IMG/VR virus record: IMGVR_UViG_3300048586_000887
Location: 1 to 45,677 of that record
Direction: 5' to 3' (one strand)
Origin: a virus
DNA: 45,677 nt
Shown: positions 15,614-23,053 of the stretch, one piece after another
Layout: each line of letters opens with the position of its first letter
Position numbering within the stretch: position 1 is the stretch's first letter
Translations under genes and position numbers: made by a program
Notes under the pieces: model-generated
Seen by the model: only the letters and a program-made list of their open reading frames with translations
Database searches by the model: none
Told to the model about the DNA's origin: nothing

Positions 15614-15885
15614 CGCTCGCCGCCGTCGACCGGATTCAGCCGCCGCACCGCGGCCAGGCGTCCAGCGCAGTCGGCATGGGCGGCGTCATAGCCCAGCAGC
15701 AATTCGGCCACCTGTCCCTGCGTCAATTGGTCGGTCGTGGGCAGCGCCGGCGCCTCCGCGCAGACCAGAAGCGCGTCAGGGAGGCGGAGCGGCAGCAGCC
15801 GGATCTCCGGCGGCGCGGCTGGCGCGCAGGCGCTCGACAGCATCGCGCAGCACAGGGGCAGCGCCGGCAGCATGGCTCGGATCAC
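15610..15885 (-). CDS. Rz1-like outer-membrane spanin lipoprotein (overlaps Rz)
   Basis: A 91-residue protein starting MIRAMLPALPLCCAMLSSAC. The hydrophobic N-terminus followed by Cys20 and a proline-rich stretch (APAAPPEIRLLPLRLP) is typical of Rz1 lipoproteins, the outer-membrane half of the spanin complex that fuses inner and outer membranes at lysis. The lipobox is imperfect (SSAC, with Ser rather than Leu at -3). Its first 110 bases lie inside the 3' end of the Rz-like gene in another frame, which is the hallmark arrangement of Rz/Rz1 pairs. It extends past the Rz end and overlaps the connector gene by four bases. Confidence 0.75.
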   Translation of the reverse strand: MIRAMLPALPLCCAMLSSACAPAAPPEIRLLPLRLPDALLVCAEAPALPTTDQLTQGQVAELLLGYDAAHADCAGRLAAVRRLNPVDGGER

Positions 15886-16165
15886 GGCGGATGGCCTCCA
15901 TGTTGGCGCCGAGGCGTGCCGCCTGGATACGGGCGCGCTCGGCCTCGCTGGTCAGCGCCTCGATGTGCCTTGCGTGCTCGGCGGTGGCGCGAGCCAGGGC
16001 GGCGGCGTTGGCCTCGGCGCTGCGGCTGGCAGTCGCTGCATCGAGCCGGGCGGCATCACGCTGGGTGCGGAAGTGCAATGCGGCCGTGGCGGCGAGCAGG
16101 ATCGTGCCGCCCAGCGCGAACGGCAGGGCATGCCGGGAGAGCAGCCCGAGGATGGCGGCCGCCAT
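15776..16165 (-). CDS. Rz-like inner-membrane spanin
   Basis: 129 residues. The N-terminal segment (about residues 13-33, ALPFALGGTILLAATAALHF) is one membrane anchor, followed by a helical, alanine-rich charged region (RTQRDAARLDAATASRSAEA through AERARIQAARLGANMEA) expected to form a coiled coil across the periplasm. This is the build of the i-spanin Rz. The gene starts one base inside the end of the M15 endolysin gene (TGATG) and contains the start of the Rz1-like gene in another frame. The C-terminus is alanine/proline-rich (AAGDPAAAAPPP), unusual for Rz, which normally ends in helices contacting Rz1. Confidence 0.75.
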   Translation of the reverse strand: MAAAILGLLSRHALPFALGGTILLAATAALHFRTQRDAARLDAATASRSAEANAAALARATAEHARHIEALTSEAERARIQAARLGANMEAIRRDPSHAAGAAPVLRDAVERLRASRAAGDPAAAAPPP

Positions 16166-16563
16166 CAGGGATAGGCCTTGCGAGCGAGTTCGAAATGCGG
16201 CCCGTCCCGGAAGGAGGCCCAGTCGCCGCCCCAGACGAGCGGCACGCCGAGGTCCTTCGCCGCGGCCTTCATCGCGGCGCCGATCTGCTCGTACAGTGGC
16301 CAGTCCCAGCGGATCTCGCCCTGCTCTACGGCGCCATCGCCGTCATCCAGCCAATAGGCGAGATCGACGGCATGGCCGGTGAGGTGCCGGCTGTTCATGG
16401 TGCGCGAGGCACCGCTGGCGACCAGCCGCGCCTGGCGGTCGCGCGTGCGCAGCCCCTCGGTGACGAAGAAGGGCACCGCCCGGCGGGCCCGCTCGACGAC
16501 GCGCACCAGATCGCGGTGCACGCCCTCGAGGCGCGCGCGGTCGCGCGGCAGGAGGGTGCTCAT
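16165..16563 (-). CDS. Peptidase M15 family endolysin
   Basis: The start is ATG 16563, overlapping the previous stop by one base, giving 132 residues; the longer open frame to 17031 is rejected because it covers the DUF2190 gene. The zinc-binding M15 signature is present: SRHLTGHAVDLAYW (His60 and Asp67) and GPHFEL (His123). TEGLRTRDRQ near residue 36 is the conserved substrate-side segment. Such enzymes cut peptide bonds in peptidoglycan cross-links (L-Ala-D-Glu or D-Ala-D-Ala type). It lacks a signal peptide, so release depends on the holin. It leads the lysis block followed by Rz/Rz1 and holin. Confidence 0.88.
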   Translation of the reverse strand: MSTLLPRDRARLEGVHRDLVRVVERARRAVPFFVTEGLRTRDRQARLVASGASRTMNSRHLTGHAVDLAYWLDDGDGAVEQGEIRWDWPLYEQIGAAMKAAAKDLGVPLVWGGDWASFRDGPHFELARKAYP

Positions 16564-16910
16564 CACGCCCCCGAGGCCGGCACGCGGTTGAGCCAGACAC
16601 GCGCGGTGGTGTCGGCGGCGAGCGCGGCCTGCGTTGCGATGCCGATGGAGAAATTGCCGGTGGCGGTGGTGGTGACGCGGCGGTTGGTGTTGTCCCAGAA
16701 GACCCGCGCGCCGGCTGTGATGGCGAGCGAGGGCTCCTTGGTGAGGTCGAAGACGCCCTGGGTGGCGGCTTCGATGACGGCGTTCTGCGCGCCGTCGATG
16801 GCTGCAACGCCGAAGAGCGCGCCGACCAGGAGGCCCTGGCCCGAGGTGACGCCGCCCGAATAGGGCACGGCAACGGCCAGGCTGTCGCCCGGCTGGATGA
16901 AGTTCCGCAT
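16563..16910 (-). CDS. DUF2190 family capsid-associated protein
   Basis: A 115-residue protein starting MRNFIQPGDSLAVAVPYSGG. This opening, the middle block KEPSLAITAGARVFWDNTNRR and the C-terminal ALAADTTARVWLNR match the DUF2190 family, often found just after the major capsid gene and thought to decorate or cement the shell. It is separated from the capsid gene by 71 bases containing a very stable hairpin, and its stop overlaps the endolysin start by one base. Confidence 0.8.
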   Translation of the reverse strand: MRNFIQPGDSLAVAVPYSGGVTSGQGLLVGALFGVAAIDGAQNAVIEAATQGVFDLTKEPSLAITAGARVFWDNTNRRVTTTATGNFSIGIATQAALAADTTARVWLNRVPASGA

Positions 16911-16932
16911 GGAAGATCTCCCGAAACGCGAA

Positions 16933-16952
16933 GGGCGGCCCGAAGGCCGCCC
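16933..16952 (-). terminator. cUUCGg-type hairpin just downstream of the capsid gene
   Basis: On the minus strand GGGCGGCC pairs perfectly with GGCCGCCC around a TTCG loop closed by C-G, an exceptionally stable RNA tetraloop. It begins 29 bases after the capsid stop and is followed by TTCGCGTTT, only weakly T-rich. It probably acts as a partial terminator or as 3' protection of the capsid message before the lysis and tail genes. Confidence 0.6.
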
Positions 16953-16981
16953 CGCGCGTCATGCTGTGGTGGTGGAGGGGA

Positions 16982-19060
16982 TCAGGTCCCCGGGTTGAAC
17001 CAGGCGCCGCGCCAATCGATGGCGCCGACACCGAAGTCGAAGATCACGCTGACCTCGACGCCATCGACGCCCGACACTGGCCCGGTGGTGACTTGCGGCC
17101 CCTCCGCCCCGTTCAGGTAGCCATAGACATAGACCGGTGCGCTGAGCGGATCCGAGAACAGGTACCATCGATTGTTCTGGATCAGCGGCTCGACCAGCGG
17201 CTGCACGAAGCCGGCATAGATATTGGCGTTGCTGGTCTGCGTCGCGGCGACGCTGACGGTCAGCTGCCGGGCGGCAAGCTCCTGGTTTGGACCCACCACG
17301 AGGCGCATCGAGGATCCCACCGCGATTGGGAGGCCGTCGAGGGTCTTCTGCTTCATGATGGCGGCACGGCCGGCGGCGAGCCCCGTCAGATCCAGCGCCG
17401 AGCCGGCGGAGGCCTTGTTGGCGCGGGCAGCGGCGGTGCCGAACACCGCGGCACTGCCAGTGGTGAGCGTCGGGCCGTCGCCATTGGCCAGGTTCAGCAA
17501 GCCATAGGCCGTCGCATTCTCAAAGTCGGCGACGCGACGGCCGATCGCCGCGGCGAAGTCAGTGAAGGCACCGAGATCGTCATTGACCAGCATCGGCCGG
17601 GTGACGCGGATCCGGCGGGCGAAGGTCTGGAGCAGGACGATCTCCTGGCTCTCGGACATCGTGCCGGCCTGGATCTCGCCGTTCTCCAGCAGCGGCAGCA
17701 GCGTCGGGAAGTCGCCGATGCGGAGATGCCGGTGCGGCTTGAAGTCGCGAAAATCGCGCCGGAGGAAGATCTGCCGGTAGGTCGGCTGCGCCGGCTGGTA
17801 GGCGGCCAGCAGCATCTTGTTGGCCGCAGCCGAAAGCAGCAGGGGGAAATCCGACGTGGTGTGGAAGGCGCGTTCGGCGAGCAGCGTCGGATTGCGCGGC
17901 ACGCTGCGCTCGCCGCGGGCGCGCAGCAGCTCGCCCACCATGTCGGAGGGACGCCAGCCCATGAACTCGGCGTGGCGGCCGGATCGACCATTCTCCCCTT
18001 GGGGCGGCTGGTAGCCGGGCATGGAGCGCGCGGCGAGCGCCTCGGCCATGGCATCGATCAGCATGGCGGGGTCGTCGTGGCCGGGGCCGGTTTCCGGCCG
18101 CGCGGGCACCGAGGGGCGCGGGCTGCCCGCCACCAGCGCATCGAACAGGGCGCGCCGAACCTGATCGGCGCTCCAGCCGCGCTCCACCGCCTCGCTGCGG
18201 ATCGGCGTGATGCGCTCGGCCGGCAGCAGGGCGCGGGCGGCCTCGATGGCGGCGTCGATGCCGGCGATGCGCTCGCGCTCGGCGCGCTGGGCTTCGGCGC
18301 GGACCGCGTCGAGATCGGGCGCCGCGGCGCGGGTCGGCTCGGGCGCCGGGGCGCTGGGCGTGGTGGGCACGGTGGTCTCCTGGGGCTGGACGGCAGGCGG
18401 CGCAGACGGCGCCGGTGTGGCCGGGGTTTCCGGCGTCGTCTCGGGCATGGTGGGTTCCTCGTCAGGCAGGGCAGGTTCGATGGCGATGGCAGGCGCGCCC
18501 TGGGGCGCCTCGCCCCGCACGGCGGCGTCCCGATCCACGGGGATCGGCACGACGGAGATCTCGAAGGGCTCCCAATCCACGGCGCGGTGGACGGTCTCGC
18601 CACTGGCCGTATCCGGCCGTGGCTCGTAGCGGTGCACCCGATAGCCGACGCTGACCGCCCGCAGCGTGCCGTCTGCGATGCGCTGCCAGACCGGCTCGAC
18701 ATCGGCAGCGGTGGAGAATTGCAGGGTGGCGTAGCCGCGGCCGCGCTCCAGGCGGGCGTCGGTGACCCGGCCCAGCACGTCCCGCGCGCCGCCACGACGA
18801 TGGGTGTCCAGCACCGGCGCGTTGCCGGATCGGAGTGCCGCCATCCGCACCGCGTTCGGCGACATCTCCAGTTCCTCGGTGATCAGGCCGAGGGCGGGGA
18901 CGAAATTGCGGGCGCGGGCGCCGGTACTCCACACCACCTCGACGGTGCGGGCAGCCCGGTCGACGGTGGCGGGGGCGGCGAGCGCGCGCTGCGCCACCAT
19001 GGGCACAGCAGGAATGGCCGGCGCGGGGTCGGCCCCGCTCGGTTCGGTCGTCTCGGTCAT
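16982..19060 (-). CDS. Prohead protease-major capsid protein fusion
   Basis: A single 692-residue frame holds two functions. Residues about 25-195 look like an HK97-type prohead protease (S78/U35): APVLDTHRRGGARDVLGRV carries the conserved His region and LRAVSVGYRVHRYEP the Ser region, followed by WEPFEISVVPIPVD. Residues about 195-265 are a proline/threonine-rich linker. Residues about 300-692 are a capsid protein, with RIRVTRPMLVNDDLGAF and a C-terminal VSVIFDFGVGAIDWRG. In most HK97-like phages these are two genes; such fusions are known in some alphaproteobacterial prophages and the protease must free the capsid. It lies after the portal and an unknown virion gene, as expected. The cleavage point cannot be told from here. 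Confidence 0.88.
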   Translation of the reverse strand: MTETTEPSGADPAPAIPAVPMVAQRALAAPATVDRAARTVEVVWSTGARARNFVPALGLITEELEMSPNAVRMAALRSGNAPVLDTHRRGGARDVLGRVTDARLERGRGYATLQFSTAADVEPVWQRIADGTLRAVSVGYRVHRYEPRPDTASGETVHRAVDWEPFEISVVPIPVDRDAAVRGEAPQGAPAIAIEPALPDEEPTMPETTPETPATPAPSAPPAVQPQETTVPTTPSAPAPEPTRAAAPDLDAVRAEAQRAERERIAGIDAAIEAARALLPAERITPIRSEAVERGWSADQVRRALFDALVAGSPRPSVPARPETGPGHDDPAMLIDAMAEALAARSMPGYQPPQGENGRSGRHAEFMGWRPSDMVGELLRARGERSVPRNPTLLAERAFHTTSDFPLLLSAAANKMLLAAYQPAQPTYRQIFLRRDFRDFKPHRHLRIGDFPTLLPLLENGEIQAGTMSESQEIVLLQTFARRIRVTRPMLVNDDLGAFTDFAAAIGRRVADFENATAYGLLNLANGDGPTLTTGSAAVFGTAAARANKASAGSALDLTGLAAGRAAIMKQKTLDGLPIAVGSSMRLVVGPNQELAARQLTVSVAATQTSNANIYAGFVQPLVEPLIQNNRWYLFSDPLSAPVYVYGYLNGAEGPQVTTGPVSGVDGVEVSVIFDFGVGAIDWRGAWFNPGT

Positions 19061-19082
19061 GCTGGATCCTGTGACGGCGCCG

Positions 19083-20573
19083 CTACGGCGCGGCGTAGCC
19101 CTGGGCGTTGAGGTAGATCTGCGCGCCGGTGGTGATGCAGGCGACGTTCACGGCCGTCGCCGCCGTGCCCTTGAGCGGGGTCGGAAAGGTGATCTCCACC
19201 GGTGCTGGCATCGCCGCCGGCAGCAGCTGCCGCCAGATCACCGTGGCGCCGTCCTTGATCACCACCTCGGTCGCGACCAAGGCATGCGCATTCCGCACGT
19301 CGATGGAGGTGACGTAGTTCCGCACGCCAGCGGCCGCCGCGGCTTTGATGGGCACGTCCGTCGTATTGATGATCCCGCCCGAGGCCGCGGCGTATTGCCA
19401 ATCGGCCTCCGGGATCGAGAAGGGCTTGTTGACCAGCGCGCCGATCAGGGTGGCCATCAGATCGACGCCGCGGCCGGTGGTGACCGAGGTGGGGTTGGCC
19501 GAGAGGCCGGTCGCCGCCAGCACCGGCACGGCGCCGGAGGTATTGCGGGCCTGGCCGCCGACCGCGGTGACGCTGGGCGCCACCGTGCTCAGCACGTTGA
19601 CCCCGAGCCCCTGGCCGGCGACCGACTGGCCGCGGCCCGCCGTGATCTCGGTGGTCAGCTCCGCATAGTCGGCGATGGTGACGAACTGCACCTTGACGTC
19701 GGTGCTGGAGGCCGGCGCCAGGTTCCGGCTGACCGAGGCCCAGCCGGTGTTGACGTAAGCCCCAGCAAAGGCGGAACCCACCAGGTCGAAGCTGTTCGCA
19801 TCGATTACCGTGATGGTGTAGCTGCCATTGGCGCCCGGCACGCCCGCCACATCGGCCAGCGTCACCACGTCGTTGGTGGCAAAGCCGTGGGATGCCCGGG
19901 TGATGCGGACCAGGCCGGAGCCGTTGTTGGCGACCGCCGAGATGCCGTTCAGGAACTGGCGGTTGCGCACCCGGATCCGCAGGCGATAGGCGGCGGTGGG
20001 ATCCGGGATCTGCTGGTGGCGCACATAGGAGTTGGATCGCGCCGCCGTGTTGTCGATCAGCCGTCCGTGGAACCAGCATTCGTCATTGGTCGGCTCGATT
20101 TCCAGCACCGACCAGCCGGTCGAGGCGGTGGTGGGGATGGTCGAGCCGGAGGCGCTGACCAGCCTTGGCGCCCCCTCGCTGGCGACCTCGTAGTTGGCCA
20201 GGGTGGCGCTGGTGCCGTCGAGCCGCCAGGCGGCGATGCCGCGGCCATCCGGCTCATTGGTGGCCGGATCGACGCTGACGAGCTCGAGCCAGACGGATTG
20301 GCCGGCAACGCGCTGGCTCATGTTCAGCGCCACCATCACCCGCAGCGGCACGGTGAAACTCGCCCGCGTGGCGATGGTGATCTCGTCGTCGAGCACGGTG
20401 CCGGTGGAGACGGTCAGCGTGCCGTCGGCGACGGTGAACGCCATGCCGCCGGTGGCCAACACTTCCCAGCGCGCCGCATTGAGTGCGGTGCCGTTGAAGC
20501 TGTCCCGGAACTTCTTCTGCATGCTCTTGATCTTGAGCATGTCGTCCGTCCAGTCGTAGGCGCCGGCGGTCAT
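19083..20573 (-). CDS. Virion-module protein of unknown function, lectin-like N-terminus
   Basis: A 496-residue protein that starts four bases inside the portal gene end (ATGA) and lies between portal and capsid genes, so it is probably a head component. Residues about 20-200 look like a beta-sandwich of the concanavalin/laminin-G type (RDSFNGTALNAARWEVLAT, then GTVLDDEITIATRASF and WSVLEIEPTNDECWFHG). Residues about 210-270 resemble a small beta module (ASHGFATNDVVTLADVAGV). The C-terminal part repeats short Ala/Thr-rich strands. It has no membrane segment or signal peptide. A head fibre or decoration protein is a reasonable guess; I do not recognise the family. Confidence 0.6.
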   Translation of the reverse strand: MTAGAYDWTDDMLKIKSMQKKFRDSFNGTALNAARWEVLATGGMAFTVADGTLTVSTGTVLDDEITIATRASFTVPLRVMVALNMSQRVAGQSVWLELVSVDPATNEPDGRGIAAWRLDGTSATLANYEVASEGAPRLVSASGSTIPTTASTGWSVLEIEPTNDECWFHGRLIDNTAARSNSYVRHQQIPDPTAAYRLRIRVRNRQFLNGISAVANNGSGLVRITRASHGFATNDVVTLADVAGVPGANGSYTITVIDANSFDLVGSAFAGAYVNTGWASVSRNLAPASSTDVKVQFVTIADYAELTTEITAGRGQSVAGQGLGVNVLSTVAPSVTAVGGQARNTSGAVPVLAATGLSANPTSVTTGRGVDLMATLIGALVNKPFSIPEADWQYAAASGGIINTTDVPIKAAAAAGVRNYVTSIDVRNAHALVATEVVIKDGATVIWRQLLPAAMPAPVEITFPTPLKGTAATAVNVACITTGAQIYLNAQGYAAP

Positions 20574-22057
20574 GGTTCTGCTCCTGTGGCCGGGGCCGGT
20601 GCGGATCGTGGTGGCGCGGCAGCGCCCGTTGCGGCGATCTCGATGGCAGCGAGCTGCGCGGCATCCTGGGCGGCGCCGGATTTCGCGACGCGGCGCGGAT
20701 CGGTGTCGAGCGAGATGCCGGCCTCGTCGAGCAGGGCATTGGCCTCGCGGATCATCTCGACGGCCTGGCGGAAGTCGTAGCCGAAGGCGCCGGCCGCCTC
20801 GGGCTGCGGCACGAAGCCGGCCCGCACCTGGGCGATCAGGGCGGTGGTGTCCTTGAGCGGGTCGATCATCTCATGCGCGGGCGGGACGTGGCTGACGCCA
20901 TCCGGCATCTCGGCGCCCCACAGGCCGAGCAGCGCCCCCTGGGCGTGGAAGCGATCCGCAATGGGCCGCACCAGCATCGGGATCAGCATGCCGTACTGCA
21001 CCTGCTCGCAGAGCCGGCGGAACTCGATTTTTCCCGCACGCAGGGACGAGTAGTTCGCCTGGGTGAGGTCCCCGGAAACCTGGTCGTAGGTGAGCCCGGC
21101 GCCGACCGCGGCGGCTTCCAGGGCCCGGCGTGCGAAGGCGGCGTGGCTGCCGCCGCCGGAGGGATTCACCACCTCCACCGAGCCCATGCCGCGGCGATAG
21201 AGAATCATCCCCGGCTCGAAGCTCTCGACGGCGCGGCCCTGGGCGTCACGGAGCAGGCCGGACGCGGCACCGGTCAACGCCTCGTCGCCTTCCTCGGTGA
21301 CCACCGCCGCCAGGCAGGCCTCGATCTTGGCTTTCATCAGCAGGGCGGCCTCGTAGTCGCCGAGATCACGCAGGCGGAGCAGCACCGGGGCGAGCCAGGA
21401 GACGTCGCGCAGCTGGCCGGGGCGGCGCTTGCGGTAGACGTGCAGGACATCGCTGGCCGGGATGCGGTTGCTGGCCTGCCCGCCGCCGGGCAGCAGCCAT
21501 GCCGCGCCGGGATGCACGCGATGCAGCCAGTAACCGATGGGCGCACCGGCCTCGCCGAGCGCGATGCCCTGGATGGTCGGCGCCCCCTCCACCATGCCGT
21601 TGCGGGCCGTGTCGAGATGGTCCGCCTCGAGGATCTGCAACCGCAAGCCAATAGGGTTCGGCGGCGACGGTGCCACGATCAGGAAGCGGACGAAGCACTC
21701 CCCGCTCTCCACCACCGCCCGCATGGCTTGCGCCTGCAGGCCATAGAGATCGAGCCGCCCCTCGGCGTCGCAGGCGGTGCTTTCGGCCCAGCGCCGCCAA
21801 GCATCGGCGTGGCGCTGGGCCGGCCAGCGGGTGGTGATGCCGGCGCCCACCGCATTGCCGGTCCAGAGATCGACGATGCGGCTGGCATAGGGATCGTTGC
21901 GCACGGCATCGCGGGCACGCCGCGCGACCGTCGCCGCAGCCATGCCAACCTCCGCATTGGCGCTGCCGCCGGAGGGAGCCCAGGCCGACGCACGCGGGTC
22001 CTGCGCGGCCGCGTAGCCGCGTACCGCTCGCCAGGCGGTCCGGAGACGGTCGAACAT
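20570..22057 (-). CDS. Portal protein, lambda family
   Basis: 495 residues, starting MFDRLRTAWRAVRGYAAAQ and continuing with ARRARDAVRNDPYASRIVDL, WTGNAVGAGIT and GYWLHRVHPGAAWLL, blocks characteristic of the lambda-type portal family (gpB-like). DVLHVYRKRRPGQLRDVSWL and SGDLTQANYSSLRAGKIEFR are further family landmarks. Portal proteins form the dodecameric ring through which DNA is packaged and ejected, and dock the terminase. Normally gpW lies directly upstream; here a toxin-antitoxin pair on the opposite strand separates the two. Confidence 0.92.
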   Translation of the reverse strand: MFDRLRTAWRAVRGYAAAQDPRASAWAPSGGSANAEVGMAAATVARRARDAVRNDPYASRIVDLWTGNAVGAGITTRWPAQRHADAWRRWAESTACDAEGRLDLYGLQAQAMRAVVESGECFVRFLIVAPSPPNPIGLRLQILEADHLDTARNGMVEGAPTIQGIALGEAGAPIGYWLHRVHPGAAWLLPGGGQASNRIPASDVLHVYRKRRPGQLRDVSWLAPVLLRLRDLGDYEAALLMKAKIEACLAAVVTEEGDEALTGAASGLLRDAQGRAVESFEPGMILYRRGMGSVEVVNPSGGGSHAAFARRALEAAAVGAGLTYDQVSGDLTQANYSSLRAGKIEFRRLCEQVQYGMLIPMLVRPIADRFHAQGALLGLWGAEMPDGVSHVPPAHEMIDPLKDTTALIAQVRAGFVPQPEAAGAFGYDFRQAVEMIREANALLDEAGISLDTDPRRVAKSGAAQDAAQLAAIEIAATGAAAPPRSAPAPATGAEP

Positions 22058-22136
22058 CCCGGGATCTCCACTGGAAGCCGGCCGGAAGAGGCCTTAAGTA
22101 AGACCTGCGAAGACGGCGGTATTACAGGAGTGCCCC

Positions 22137-22382
22137 ATGGCCACGACGGTCACAACCAAGGGTCAGGTCACCATCCCCAAGGAGGTCCGCGACCTGCTGG
22201 GTATCAAGCCGGGCAGTGCCGTCACCTTCGAGGTGGCCGAGGACGGCCGCGTGGTGCTCAACAAGGCTGGACGGCGCGGCCCACCGGCACGGCCCCCGAG
22301 CCGCTTTGCCAAGCTGCGCGGCACTGCCACCGCCGGCATGACGACTGAAAAGATCATGGCACTGACCCGCGGCGAGGAATGA
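22137..22382 (+). CDS. AbrB/SpoVT-fold antitoxin
   Basis: The 81-residue protein starts MATTVTTKGQVTIPKEVRDL, a textbook AbrB/SpoVT swapped-hairpin DNA-binding domain, followed by LGIKPGSAVTFEVAEDGRVV. The C-terminal 40 residues (RPPSRFAKLRGTATAGMTT) probably wrap the toxin. ATG at 22137 is preceded by CAGGAG with good spacing. It overlaps nothing and its stop is one base before the toxin GTG, so both are made from one message. Such antitoxins neutralise the toxin and repress their own promoter. Confidence 0.88.
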   Translation: MATTVTTKGQVTIPKEVRDLLGIKPGSAVTFEVAEDGRVVLNKAGRRGPPARPPSRFAKLRGTATAGMTTEKIMALTRGEE

Positions 22383-22383
22383 G

Positions 22384-22788
22384 GTGACTCTCGTCGACAC
22401 CAACATCCTGCTCGACCTGGTCACCAACAACACGACCTGGGCTGACTGGTCACAGCGACAATTGGAAGCTGCCGCCGTGCGTGGGCCGGTGGTGATCAAC
22501 GACGTGGTCTATGCCGAGCTCTCCGTGGGCTTCCTCCGCATGGAGGAGGTCAATGACCTCCTCGCGGCGGCTCAGGTGGAAGCCGCACCGATTCCTCGCG
22601 AGGCGTTGTTCCTGGCTGGCAAGGTGTTCCAACGCTATCGGGCCGGCGGCGGAACGCGCACGGGCGTGCTGCCGGATTTCTTCATTGGCGCGCATGCGGC
22701 GGTGGCGCAGCTGCCGTTGCTGACTCGCGATGTGCGCCGCTACCGCACGTATTTTCCGACCGTACAGCTGATCGCGCCCATCGACTGA
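22384..22788 (+). CDS. vapC: PIN-domain ribonuclease toxin, VapC-like
   Basis: A 134-residue PIN domain protein starting at GTG 22384. The acidic active site residues are visible: Asp5 (LVDTNILLD), Glu45 (VVYAELSVG), Asp98 (VLPDFFIGAH) and Asp116 (LTRDVRRY). VapC toxins are Mg-dependent RNases that cut initiator tRNA or rRNA. It is paired with the AbrB-type antitoxin one base upstream. The pair sits on the plus strand between portal and gpW genes, against the direction of the late operon, and probably serves plasmid-like maintenance of the prophage or defence against other phages. Confidence 0.88.
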   Translation: MTLVDTNILLDLVTNNTTWADWSQRQLEAAAVRGPVVINDVVYAELSVGFLRMEEVNDLLAAAQVEAAPIPREALFLAGKVFQRYRAGGGTRTGVLPDFFIGAHAAVAQLPLLTRDVRRYRTYFPTVQLIAPID

Positions 22789-22803
22789 ACTTCGCACTTA
22801 CCA

Positions 22804-23040
22804 TCACAGAGCGCCGTCTCGCCTAAAGCGTGCCAAGGTGACGCAGGGACGGCGCGTCGCCGCGACCTCCGCGCCGCGCAGCACGGCGAGCGCCCGGCCG
22901 AGCTCATCGAGGCTGCGGTACTCCACCGTGCGCCCGTCGAAAGTCACGCGCGTGGTGCCGCCGGTGTAGGCTGCGGCGAGCGCGGCGGCCTGGCTGCCAG
23001 CCGGCTGCGCCAGCGCCCAGGCGAGGACGGTGGGATCCAT
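22804..23040 (-). CDS. gpW-like head-tail joining protein
   Basis: The start ATG 23040 gives 78 residues beginning MDPTVLAWALAQPAGSQAAA; longer frames that include more upstream sequence overlap the terminase gene. The sequence TRVTFDGRTVEYRSLDELGR resembles the core of gpW, a small protein that joins the head and tail connector in lambda-like phages, with a two-helix and hairpin fold. It lies 13 bases after the large terminase gene, and the toxin gene is convergent with it, 15 bases away. The C-terminus (CVTLARFRRDGAL) is basic. Confidence 0.7.
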   Translation of the reverse strand: MDPTVLAWALAQPAGSQAAALAAAYTGGTTRVTFDGRTVEYRSLDELGRALAVLRGAEVAATRRPCVTLARFRRDGAL

Positions 23041-23053
23041 GTTCGTCCTCCCC

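Noticed and set aside
16961-20780. Long plus-strand open frames opposite capsid and head genes
   Set aside because: Shadow frames: no coherent domains, and the minus strand has clear capsid, portal and coupled starts.
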